Shown here in pieces: positions 23,809 through 31,871 of a DNA stretch of 37,247 nt (its first letter is position 1; each line of letters opens with the position of its first letter). Under the pieces are notes generated by a model. That model saw only the letters and a program-made list of their open reading frames with translations, ran no database searches and was not told where the DNA came from. This DNA is from CAYFQV01 sp964654185 (GTDB lineage Bacteria; Spirochaetota; Spirochaetia; DSM-27196; PWMO01). The stretch is taken from positions 1 to 37,247 of the forward strand of contig CAZZIE010000028.1 in assembly GCA_964654185.1 (NCBI GenBank), written 5' to 3'. A program made the position numbers and the translations under genes.

Positions 23809-25931
23809 CCGCCGGGGACAACGCCGAGGGCGACTCGGCCTTCGAGCCCGGCACCGATCAGACATCCAGTGTGACCGACTTCAGGCTTGGCGGGATTGGT
23901 GAGCCCCCGGAGGGGTATCCCGGCGGGGCGGCGCCGGACAGCTACGCCTGGGAGCCCTTTGCCGGAACCTATGAGGAGCGCCGTGAAGCGCTCTTCGACT
24001 TCTGGCTCCGCAATCCGGCACCCCACGGCATCAAAGGGCACTTTGCGGAGCTGGTTAGACTCCACCGCGGGGCGGGGCCGGTGCACGAAGGCATCTTCCA
24101 GGCTGCCCTCGACTACATTGACCGGCGTATCGACTGCTCCGACTTCGTCATGCTCGGGATAGTCCGCGCGCTCTACCAGTTCCCGGAGAGTCCGCTCCTG
24201 TCGCGGGAGCTTCGAGAACGCATGAAGCGCACGCTCCTCGGCTTCAAGTACCATCCGGAGGAACCGGGAACGGACTCGCTCTGCACCTGGACGGAGAACC
24301 ACCAGATCATGTTCGCCGCCAACGCCTTCCTGGCGGGGCAACTCTATCCGTCGGAGACCTTCTCCAACACCGGCGAGACTGGTCGCGACAAGGTGTCCCG
24401 GGCGCGGCCGCGGATCCTGAAGTGGCTGGAGCTCCGCTACAGGACGGGATTCAGCGAGTGGCTCTCCCACATCTACTACGATGAGGACATTACCGCCCTG
24501 ACCAATCTCATCGATTTCGCCGGGGACACTGAGATCGTCGCGAAGGCGGCCATGGTCCTGGATCTCATCTTCCTGGACATGGCGCTCAACACCTTCCACG
24601 GCGTCTTCGGCTCCACTCACGGGCGGAGTTACGCCGACGAGAAGCGGGATGCGCATCTGGAGTCCACCACGGACACGACGAAGCTCATGTTCGGGATGGG
24701 AGTGTTCGCCGGGCGGGACAACATGAGCTCCGTCTCTTTGGCGCTTTCGGGTTACCGACTGCCCACCGCGATCTACGCAATCGCCAACAATTTCGGCACC
24801 ACTCTGGAGAATCGGCAGCGTGAGGGTATCCGCCTGGCCGAGGCCGGGCGGTGGGGCCTCTCCACCCGGCCGGGGGACGTGGAGAGCGCCATGGCGCTCC
24901 TGACGCTGGAAGCGTACAGCCATCCGCGGAACATCATGCAGATCATGGAGCTCTTCGACCGTTTCGGCTGGTGGGAGAACGCCTTCTTCGGTCCCTTCGG
25001 ACAACACAAGAAGCTCATTCAGTTTCTCCGGCGCACCCGGCTCCTGCCCCTCCTTGCGCGGCTCGTGGAGAAGGACATCACCCGGAACACCCGGGAAGAG
25101 GTGAACATTCTCACCTACCGAACCGCCCACGCCATGCTCTCCACCGCCCAGGACTGGAAGTCCGGCTACGGCGGGGACCAGCAGCACGTCCTCCAGGCCA
25201 CCCTCTCGCCGACGGCCGTTGTCTTTCCGACCCACCCCGGTCACGAGGAGAACACCAGCGGAGGTTACTGGGTCGGCTCGGGCACGCTCCCCCGGGCGGT
25301 GCAGGTCGGTCCCGTCGCGGTGGCGATCTACCGCGCCTCCCGGGCCCCCGGTCTATACATGACCAACAAGCTCTTCTACACCCACGCCTGGTTTCCTTCC
25401 GACGCCTTTGACGAGGTGCGTGAGGCGGCGCACGGGGGCCCGGACTCCGGCGGCCCCGGCCCAGACGCCCGAAGCCGCCCCTGCGCCTGGCTCTTCGGGC
25501 GGGTCGGCGACGGCTACGTCGCCCTCTACTCCCGGAACGGCTATCGTTGGCAGGCCGAAGGCCCCGACGCCGGCCGGGAGGTGATTGCACCGGGGCGGGC
25601 CAACGTCTGGATTCTGGAGATCGGATCCCGCACAGTGGACGGCGGCTTCGACGAGTTCTGTCGGAGCCGCACCACGGCGCAGTTGACGCACCGCGGTCTC
25701 GGAGTGGACTACCGGCACCCGGGAGTGGGGCGCCTCCGCGTCGCCTGGCGGGGGACCCCGACCCTCGACGGGGAGCCCATTGCCACGCGGGACTACCCGC
25801 GCTACGCCAACCCCTACGTGAACGCCGCCTTTCCGCCGGAAGAGATCGTGGTGGAGGCCGGCGGCGCCCGGCTGCGCGTGGATTTCGCGTCGCTGGTGCG
25901 TGAGGCGGGACCTGCAGTGCGTGATGTATGA
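23805..25931 (+). CDS. Large uncharacterised protein, candidate polysaccharide lyase or glycosidase
   Basis: Protein of 708 residues that I cannot place in a family. Residues about 55-450 are helix-rich, with aromatic and Glu/His pairs resembling an (alpha/alpha) toroid: TWTENHQIMFAANAFLAGQL (161-180), HGRSYADEKRD (272-282) and YSHPRNIMQIMELFDRFGWW. Residues about 455-700 look beta-rich: YGGDQQHVLQATLSPTAVVF, HPGHEENTSGGYW (477-489), GYVALYSRNGYRW. This two-part plan is seen in several polysaccharide lyases and in heparinase II/III-like enzymes, but no motif proves it. No signal peptide, so cytoplasmic. A short Gly/Pro-rich insertion is at 542-556. It is the last gene of the operon and overlaps the symporter gene (ATGA). 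With GH88 present and no known lyase, a lyase role is the leading guess. Confidence 0.8.
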   Translation: MTAGDNAEGDSAFEPGTDQTSSVTDFRLGGIGEPPEGYPGGAAPDSYAWEPFAGTYEERREALFDFWLRNPAPHGIKGHFAELVRLHRGAGPVHEGIFQAALDYIDRRIDCSDFVMLGIVRALYQFPESPLLSRELRERMKRTLLGFKYHPEEPGTDSLCTWTENHQIMFAANAFLAGQLYPSETFSNTGETGRDKVSRARPRILKWLELRYRTGFSEWLSHIYYDEDITALTNLIDFAGDTEIVAKAAMVLDLIFLDMALNTFHGVFGSTHGRSYADEKRDAHLESTTDTTKLMFGMGVFAGRDNMSSVSLALSGYRLPTAIYAIANNFGTTLENRQREGIRLAEAGRWGLSTRPGDVESAMALLTLEAYSHPRNIMQIMELFDRFGWWENAFFGPFGQHKKLIQFLRRTRLLPLLARLVEKDITRNTREEVNILTYRTAHAMLSTAQDWKSGYGGDQQHVLQATLSPTAVVFPTHPGHEENTSGGYWVGSGTLPRAVQVGPVAVAIYRASRAPGLYMTNKLFYTHAWFPSDAFDEVREAAHGGPDSGGPGPDARSRPCAWLFGRVGDGYVALYSRNGYRWQAEGPDAGREVIAPGRANVWILEIGSRTVDGGFDEFCRSRTTAQLTHRGLGVDYRHPGVGRLRVAWRGTPTLDGEPIATRDYPRYANPYVNAAFPPEEIVVEAGGARLRVDFASLVREAGPAVRDV

Positions 25932-25945
25932 CGGGGGAGAACCGG

Positions 25946-25967
25946 CCCGGCACCTCACGGTACCGGG
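25946..25967. terminator. Hairpin between converging sugar operon and lipoprotein gene
   Basis: CCCGGCACC, loop TCAC, GGTACCGGG: an 8-bp stem with one mismatch, centred in the 57-base gap between the two converging stop codons. It can serve both strands. There is no strong T-tract on either side. Confidence 0.5.
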
Positions 25968-25988
25968 CGGATGTTACCTCAGGAATTC

Positions 25989-28928
25989 TCAATCGATGAG
26001 CAGATTCTCGTAGTGACGGAACTCGTCCGTCGTACCTCCGTCAATGCCGACGACGATGTCGAGATCGCCGTCCCCTTCAAGGTCGGCCGTGTCGATCATG
26101 ATAACCGCCGTGTCAATTGCGGTGATGTCGTCCGTTTGCAACGCCAGATCGGAGACGGCGTCGAAGGTGCCACCGGCATAGTCATTGCGGTACCACCGAA
26201 GACTGTACTCGAAGCCGGCGTCCGTGCCCTTGAGGAGATCCGGGTCGCCGTCGTTGTCGAGATCGGCGACATGGAGTGCGCTCGGGCTGGCGAAATCCTC
26301 ATCCAGCTGGACCGGTGACAGGAAGCCGCCGGATCCGTCGAGGTCGTTCTCGAAGTAGTATGATTCCGTGCCGGCGCTCCCAGGCTTGATGACCGCTACC
26401 ACGTCCACATCCCCGTCACCATCGAAATCCCCCGACACGATGTCCCTGAAGATGCTCTGATCGGCAACGGCGGGCAGGGTGGCCTGGGTTGGGGTTGAGA
26501 AGGTACCGTTGCCATTGTTCATGTAGCGTCGGATCTCGTTGGTACTCGAGCCGTCGAGAACGGCGAGAAGGTCCAGGCCGTTGGCCCCGTCGAAGTCGGC
26601 AACCAGGAGTTGCGTGGCCGCAGTCGCGGCGCTGTCAATGTCCACCCCCGCGGCAAAGGCCGGATCGGCGGGATCGGCCTGGTCAATGAGATTCTCGTAC
26701 CATACTACCCGGCCGTCGGTGGCTGCGGCGACGACGAGGTCGTCGTTTCCGTCACCATCCATATCCGCGGCAATGATATCCTGCGGGTCGTCGGCGGCAT
26801 TGCCCCGTCCCGCCGATGCAACGTCATAACGGGTCCCGGTGCCGAAGCCGAACTGGCTTGACAGGCCAGGGTCGGTTTCGTCGAAGTTCTCGTACCAGAC
26901 AACACGGTCACCGGTTTCGACGTCCCATGTCGCCGCTACGTCGGGGTCGCCGTCGCCATCGAAGTCACTGACGGCGAGGGCCGTCGGCAGCGCTACGGTG
27001 GTGCCGGTGACGAAGACGTTGCCGCGCCCGGACGAGGCAATGTCAATTTCCGATCCGATGTTCCCGGCGCCGTCGTTCCAATTGAAGACGATCTGCCCCT
27101 GCGACGAGGGATCGTCGGCCTTGATCACGTCGATATCGCCGTCGAGGTCGACGTCGGCCGTTGCCAGATCCTTGGGTCCGAATCCGGCGGAGGCGATCTC
27201 GGTACCCGCCGCCTGGGATGCGAAGATTTCGCCGGTGGTTACGACGTCGGTCACCGGTGCGGACTCGTTTCCGGCGGCGTCCACCGCGACGGCGCTGAAC
27301 TCGTAGGTCGTCTGCGCGACAAATCCGCTCAGCGACTCGGTGCTCTGCGGGGCCGTGACAATGACGGGCTGGCTCGGCCCGCCGGCGGCGTCCCAGGTGA
27401 TCCGGATGTGGGCGAGACCTGCCGGTCCATTGTCAGCCGGAGAGCTCCAGGACAGATCCACGGTGCTTGCCCCTGGCGTCGCCGTGAAGCTGCCGGGCTG
27501 GTCAGGGTCGGTTGTGTCAATGACCAGGGACTTCCGCGTGGGCGTGTCCGAGGTAAGCCCCGTAGACGCACTTGTCTGGCGCGCCGTGACGGAGTAGCTG
27601 CCCTCTGCGGAAAGATCGAAGGGCACGGTGTACTCCTGCCAGGGCTGCCCGTCGTTGAGGGAGTACTGCACCGTTGCATCCTGCAAGGTGTCGGAAACGG
27701 TGACGGTCACGGTGCCGTTGGTTACCGAGACGTCCGGGGTGAAAGTGACCGTTGGAGCGGCCGGCGGATCCGGGCTCAGCGTGGCCACGGTTGTGTCCGT
27801 GCCGCCGGTGCGGTTCCCCGCCTCGTCGACTACGACGGCGGTGAAGGTGTACGAGGTCTCCGACGTCAGGCCGCTCACGGTGTAGATGTCGTTCGGAGCG
27901 CCGACGACGACGGGCTGGGTCTCTCCGTCTGCCGGTGTCCAGGTGAGCTCTACCTCGGAGACCGCCGCCAGACCCGCATCCAGGGGATTGTTCCAGGTGA
28001 GCTCGACGGTTCCCGCGGTTGCGGTTCCCTCGAAGGTGCCGACCTCCGAAGGGGCGCTCTTGTCGATAGTCAGATTGACGGTGGTTGCCTGACTCGATAC
28101 GCCGCCTGCGCTGTTGGTCTGGCGCGCCGTGAGGGCGTACGTACCTTCCTGGGACAGGGTGACCGGCCCGGCGTAGTCCGCCCACCCCAGGCCGCCGTTG
28201 ACCGAGTATTCGGCAGTGGCCCCGTTTTCGATGTTCGAGACGGTCAGGGTCACATTCTGGTTCGTAACCGGTGCGTCGGGGCTGACGCTGATCGACGGCG
28301 GGTCCGGCGCGTCGCCGGAGGCTGTGAGAACGAAGGTTGCGGTTACCGTTGCGTCGCCGCCGTTCAGGGAAACCGTGGTGGACGGCGCGGTCGGATCCGC
28401 AATATCGACATCTGCGGCGTTGTCGGATGCGACGGCCCAGCCGTCGAAGGCGAAGTTGTCCGCCGCCGTCGCGGTGATCGCCACTTCCTCGCCCTTCACG
28501 ACGGGCTCGGGTCCGGCGGTACCACTATCATCGATCCGGACCGTTCCGTCTCCGGTCCGATCGAGCGTCAGATCGGGCCAGTCCACCGTGTAGGTCGCAC
28601 TCACCTCATCAGAGGCCTGTAATCCGTCGGCATCTGCGAAGGTCGTGATGACGACGGTAGTCTCGGGACCGGTGATCTCGATGGGATTGGTGTAGGCGCT
28701 GCCGAATTGTACGGGACTGCTGCCGTCGCTCGTGTAGTAGACGATGGCGCCCTCCGTTGCCGTGGAGAGCTGCACGGTGATATCCGTGTCATATTGTCCG
28801 GGGTCGGGGGTGAACGTCGGGGCTGCCGCCTGCAGATTGAGGAGCCCGACATTGCATGCCGAAATGAGAGAAGCGATCGCCGCTACGGCCACGATTCCTG
28901 CGATACGCAGACCAATCCACGTCTTCAT
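25989..28928 (-). CDS. Surface lipoprotein with Fn3 modules and seven FG-GAP/VCBS repeats
   Basis: Exported lipoprotein of 979 residues. A signal peptide with charged start and hydrophobic core ends in the lipobox ISAC (C25). Then: a chitobiase C-terminal-like domain (about 34-112, with IVYYTSDGSSPV), an InlB-like bacterial repeat (about 118-200), two copies of an Ig-like plus fibronectin III pair (about 205-565; YSVNGGLGWADYAG and YSLNDGQPWQEYTV are matching positions), and seven calcium-loop motifs of type DFDGDGDPDV (from about 575 to the end). Seven such repeats fit one seven-bladed integrin-like propeller. Likely a cell-surface adhesion or carbohydrate-binding protein. ATG 28928 has AGGA close by and GGAGGAGGG further upstream. 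The 189 bases before it (28929-29117) hold no clear promoter or other gene. Confidence 0.88.
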   Translation of the reverse strand: MKTWIGLRIAGIVAVAAIASLISACNVGLLNLQAAAPTFTPDPGQYDTDITVQLSTATEGAIVYYTSDGSSPVQFGSAYTNPIEITGPETTVVITTFADADGLQASDEVSATYTVDWPDLTLDRTGDGTVRIDDSGTAGPEPVVKGEEVAITATAADNFAFDGWAVASDNAADVDIADPTAPSTTVSLNGGDATVTATFVLTASGDAPDPPSISVSPDAPVTNQNVTLTVSNIENGATAEYSVNGGLGWADYAGPVTLSQEGTYALTARQTNSAGGVSSQATTVNLTIDKSAPSEVGTFEGTATAGTVELTWNNPLDAGLAAVSEVELTWTPADGETQPVVVGAPNDIYTVSGLTSETSYTFTAVVVDEAGNRTGGTDTTVATLSPDPPAAPTVTFTPDVSVTNGTVTVTVSDTLQDATVQYSLNDGQPWQEYTVPFDLSAEGSYSVTARQTSASTGLTSDTPTRKSLVIDTTDPDQPGSFTATPGASTVDLSWSSPADNGPAGLAHIRITWDAAGGPSQPVIVTAPQSTESLSGFVAQTTYEFSAVAVDAAGNESAPVTDVVTTGEIFASQAAGTEIASAGFGPKDLATADVDLDGDIDVIKADDPSSQGQIVFNWNDGAGNIGSEIDIASSGRGNVFVTGTTVALPTALAVSDFDGDGDPDVAATWDVETGDRVVWYENFDETDPGLSSQFGFGTGTRYDVASAGRGNAADDPQDIIAADMDGDGNDDLVVAAATDGRVVWYENLIDQADPADPAFAAGVDIDSAATAATQLLVADFDGANGLDLLAVLDGSSTNEIRRYMNNGNGTFSTPTQATLPAVADQSIFRDIVSGDFDGDGDVDVVAVIKPGSAGTESYYFENDLDGSGGFLSPVQLDEDFASPSALHVADLDNDGDPDLLKGTDAGFEYSLRWYRNDYAGGTFDAVSDLALQTDDITAIDTAVIMIDTADLEGDGDLDIVVGIDGGTTDEFRHYENLLID

Positions 28929-29117
28929 GATCCTGGTACCCTCCTCCCGCCACGGTGCAGGATCAACCAGTCAGTAGACGCAACGAGTGGCGACTCTCTG
29001 AAGGTATCCCGTTCTATTCCTGATGTCTACAGTAATGAATAAGAAGTGCGGCCGCAGGCTCAGGCCGTCGGCATCGGCACAGGAAGGAATCTCCGGCAAC
29101 AAGCTTCTCGAAACTCG

Positions 29118-29777
29118 TTACCAGGTCATGATCGAGAGGGCCAGCAGTACCTGGGCGAGATGATAGCTCACATGAATGATGACGGCCCCTCCGGGAACCG
29201 GACGGACCAGGCGGTGCCAGGCGAGGACTGCGTCGGAGAGGAAGAAGAGGAAGCCGCCCGTTGCGGCGACGACGGCGCGTTGGAGAGGCCAGTCCTCCCG
29301 CATGAGGGTTGTGAGGGCGATGCTGTAGAGGGCGACCGGCAGGATAAGGGCGCCTCGGTCCCCTTCGCGGAGTTTGGGTGCCAGGCGGGCGAAGTAGTGC
29401 GCCGCGACAATGCCGACGGGGACAAGGATGTAGACGCTCATCACCGGCGGGAGGGTCTGGTTGAAGCCGATGATGAAGACAATCTGCGCCATGAGGAAGC
29501 TCGCCAGGCCCGCCTGAAAGGCCTTTTCCCCGTCGAGCATGAGGAAGATGTCACCGCCGAGGGAGAGGATGAAGGCGCCGAGGAACCAGGCGCGATACCA
29601 GGGTGAGGCGATTACCGGAAAGAAGTAGACCACCCCGGCAATGATCACCCCCATGGTGAGCGGCTTGAAGACGTACTCGAGCCGCTTCAGGCCGCGCCCC
29701 GCAGCTACCCAGTCGACTACCGCGAAGGGCAGGCTGACGAGCAGCGGCCAGTAGGGTGTGAGCGCCAGGGCAAACAC
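29118..29777 (-). CDS. YhhN family membrane protein (lysoplasmalogenase-like)
   Basis: Inner-membrane protein of about 219 residues with some eight hydrophobic helices. YhhN/TMEM86 relatives hydrolyse the vinyl-ether bond of lysoplasmalogens. Family marks: LEYVFKPLTMGVII, FLGAFILSLGGDIFLML, FLMAQIVFIIGFN and FFLSDAVLAWHR, with Asp residues in membrane helices. Start: GTG 29777 is preferred because TATTCT (29784-29789) stands exactly six bases upstream with TGC before it, so the message is probably leaderless. The open frame runs on to GTG 29816 without a ribosome site, and would add 13 residues. Divergent from the glycerate kinase gene. Activity in bacteria is rarely tested. Confidence 0.85.
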   Translation of the reverse strand: MFALALTPYWPLLVSLPFAVVDWVAAGRGLKRLEYVFKPLTMGVIIAGVVYFFPVIASPWYRAWFLGAFILSLGGDIFLMLDGEKAFQAGLASFLMAQIVFIIGFNQTLPPVMSVYILVPVGIVAAHYFARLAPKLREGDRGALILPVALYSIALTTLMREDWPLQRAVVAATGGFLFFLSDAVLAWHRLVRPVPGGAVIIHVSYHLAQVLLALSIMTW

Positions 29778-29783
29778 CAGCCC

Positions 29784-29792
29784 AGAATAGCA
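29784..29792 (-). promoter_or_regulatory. Leaderless extended -10 promoter of the YhhN gene
   Basis: On the minus strand TGC-TATTCT, then six bases and GTG 29777. No good -35 is seen, as expected for an extended -10 promoter. Confidence 0.5.
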
Positions 29793-29931
29793 TGGAACCC
29801 GGGGTGGAAGAAGCACTGGTTACGCGGGACCGAGATCTCATTCCGGGGTGCCCGCGACGCGGTGCTGCGGCAGTGTGGCGTGCCGGCAGAGTGGCGAGTG
29901 GCGGTCCGGCGTGGCGAGGGGCGGGGCGTCG

Positions 29932-29940
29932 TGGTACCAT
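29932..29940 (+). promoter_or_regulatory. Leaderless extended -10 promoter of the glycerate kinase gene
   Basis: TGG-TACCAT (the -10 at 29935-29940), six bases, then ATG 29947. No ribosome site is present. Upstream bases 29881-29930 are G-rich (GTGGCGAG twice) and give no convincing -35. Confidence 0.55.
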
Positions 29941-29946
29941 GCGGGC

Positions 29947-31290
29947 ATGTCGTCCATTCTGGAAAAGAAGCCCTTCGCAGATCTCGATCGCATCTATCGA
30001 GCGGCCCTGGAGCGAGTCGATCCCGACGTCATGATTCGCTCCTGCTTCAGCTATGACGGGAGAACTCTTACCGTCTCGACGGAAGAAAAGCGGGAGACCC
30101 TGGATCTCGACGAGTTTTCCGAGGTCGTCGTGGTCGGCTTCGGCAAGGCCTCGGCGCGGATGGCCAGGGCGGTGGAGGAGGTGCTCGGCGAGCGCATTTC
30201 CGGCGGTGTGGTGGCGGTCAAGTACGGCCATACCGAGGAGCTCTCCCGGATCGAGCTCCTGGAAGCGGGCCATCCCGTGCCGGATGAGGCGTCCATTCGC
30301 GCCGGCGATGCGGTCCTTCGCCGGGCCGAAGCGGCGACCGCGGACACCCTGGTCATTACACTGATCTCCGGGGGCGGCTCGGCGATCCTCTCCGCGCCGG
30401 CTGCGGGAATCTCCCTGGCGGAGCAGCAGGAGGTGACGAAGCTGCTGCTCGCAAGCGGCGCCACTATCGGCGAGATCAACACCCTGCGCAAGCACACGAG
30501 TCGGGTGAAGGGCGGCCGGCTCGCCGCGGCCTTCGCGCCGGCGCGATCACTCAACCTGATCCTCTCCGACGTGGTGGGTGATCCCCTGGAGGTGATCGCC
30601 TCGGGGCCGACCGTTCCGGACTCGACGACGGCGGCGGACGCCCGGGCCATTGTCGCGCGCTACGGTCTGCGGGACCGGCTCTCCCGTTCGGTTCTGCGCC
30701 ACCTCGACGAAGGTTCCGAAACGCCGAAGCCCGGAGATGCGGTGTTCGATGCGGCCGTGAACATCATCATCGGCTCCAATCATCTTGGACTGCTTGCGGG
30801 CAGGGATGCCGCCGAGGAGCTGGGATACCGCACCGCCGTGGTGACGAGCCGCCTGGAAGGGGAGGCCCGGGATGTCGCCGGGCTCATTCTCAACATTGCC
30901 CGGGACAGCCGGGAGCGCGGGCTGCTGGTCGAGCCGCCGGGATGCATTCTTCTGGGGGGCGAGACGACGGTGACGATCCGCGGGACCGGACGCGGCGGAC
31001 GCAACCAGGAGATGGCCCTTGCCGCGCTGGCGGAGATGCGCCCTGAGGACGCCGGCATCTATCTCCTCTTCGGCGCAAGCGATGGGAACGATGGGCCGAC
31101 GGATGTCGCCGGCGGCTACGCCTCCCGGGAGCTCGCCGAGGCGGCGCGGGTCCGGAGCCTCGACATGGCCGACGCCCTTGCCCGGAACGACGCATACCCC
31201 TTTCTGCAGACGCTTGGCGCCCACGTCATGACCGGCCCGACCAACACCAACGTGGCGGACTTCGCCATTGCCCTGGTGGTGGCGGAGTAG
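29947..31290 (+). CDS. Glycerate 2-kinase, DUF4147/MOFRL family
   Basis: Phosphorylates D-glycerate to 2-phosphoglycerate with ATP. It has 447 residues, the normal length. Marks: VVVGFGKASARMARAVEE, GHPVPDEAS, TLISGGGSAILSAP, INTLRKHTSRVKGGRLA and the MOFRL part GGETTVTIRGTGRGGRNQEMALA, then GTDG-like ASDGNDGPTDVAGGY. Often mis-named hydroxypyruvate reductase. ATG 29947 is chosen from family alignment and the -10 box six bases upstream; the frame stays open to 29848 but that part is not family-like. Could serve glycerate coming from sugar-acid breakdown. The gap 31291-31434 after it has a GC palindrome (GGCCGGCGCCGGCC, 31290-31303) but no proper terminator. Confidence 0.92.
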   Translation: MSSILEKKPFADLDRIYRAALERVDPDVMIRSCFSYDGRTLTVSTEEKRETLDLDEFSEVVVVGFGKASARMARAVEEVLGERISGGVVAVKYGHTEELSRIELLEAGHPVPDEASIRAGDAVLRRAEAATADTLVITLISGGGSAILSAPAAGISLAEQQEVTKLLLASGATIGEINTLRKHTSRVKGGRLAAAFAPARSLNLILSDVVGDPLEVIASGPTVPDSTTAADARAIVARYGLRDRLSRSVLRHLDEGSETPKPGDAVFDAAVNIIIGSNHLGLLAGRDAAEELGYRTAVVTSRLEGEARDVAGLILNIARDSRERGLLVEPPGCILLGGETTVTIRGTGRGGRNQEMALAALAEMRPEDAGIYLLFGASDGNDGPTDVAGGYASRELAEAARVRSLDMADALARNDAYPFLQTLGAHVMTGPTNTNVADFAIALVVAE

Positions 31291-31366
31291 GCCGGCGCCG
31301 GCCGGGCCGATCCGGTGTCGCCGCGGTGAGCGCGCCGTCCGGGCGGCCGACCGCCCGATGGCCGAT

Positions 31367-31396
31367 TGGACGATGGGGCCGGTGACTCAGTACACT
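31367..31396 (+). promoter_or_regulatory. Candidate promoter of the phasin-like/UbiB-like genes
   Basis: TGGACG (31367-31372), 18 bases, TACACT (31391-31396). Predicted leader about 32 nt, containing AAAGGAG before ATG 31435. Confidence 0.4.
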
Positions 31397-31434
31397 GTGA
31401 ATAACGCGGAACATCGCGAAGAAAGGAGTATGTA

Positions 31435-31743
31435 ATGGCACAGCAACGCAATCTGTTCCAGGAAGGACTGCACGTTGGACTTGGCCTGGCTCTTCGCACG
31501 CAGGAGAAGATTCAGGATTTTGCCAAGCAAATTGCCCACCAGTACGAGATGACCGAGGAGGAGGGTAAGCGCTTTGCCGAAGATCTCTCCAAGCAGTCGG
31601 AACAGACTCGTACGGAGCTGGACAAGATGATCCAGAGCCGGCTGCAGGGCTACATGGACGAGATGGGTATCCCGAAGAAGGACGATATCGACAAGCTGAC
31701 CAAGAAGATCAACGAACTCGAGAAGAAGCTTGACAAGCAGTAA
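31435..31743 (+). CDS. Phasin-like small coiled-coil protein (COG3937 type)
   Basis: Highly charged helical protein of 102 residues. The N-terminal amphipathic part (LFQEGLHVGLGLALRTQEKIQDFAKQI) is followed by a coiled coil ending KLTKKINELEKKLDKQ. The phasin/PHA granule regulator group has this plan, and genes of this type commonly stand before a UbiB-like kinase gene, as here. No PHA synthase is in the window, so granule binding is not supported by context; a role in lipid or quinone-kinase function is an open alternative. ATG 31435 has AAAGGAG at suitable spacing. Confidence 0.8.
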   Translation: MAQQRNLFQEGLHVGLGLALRTQEKIQDFAKQIAHQYEMTEEEGKRFAEDLSKQSEQTRTELDKMIQSRLQGYMDEMGIPKKDDIDKLTKKINELEKKLDKQ

Positions 31744-31871
31744 ATCGAGAAAACAGGATACCTACCATCGCACTGAGACGGGGCAGACGACACGGCGTAG
31801 CTGCTCGCTACCTGGAGATTTTCTCGGTTCTCGCGAAGTATGGCTTCGCTGAGTTTGTAAGCCATAGACCG

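Noticed and set aside
29848..29946. Upstream extension of the glycerate kinase
   Set aside because: Residues are not family-like, and ATG 29947 has a -10 box at the leaderless distance.
31290..31303. GGCCGGCGCCGGCC as a terminator after glycerate kinase
   Set aside because: It is a perfect palindrome without loop and without T-tract; such GC palindromes are expected in this composition.
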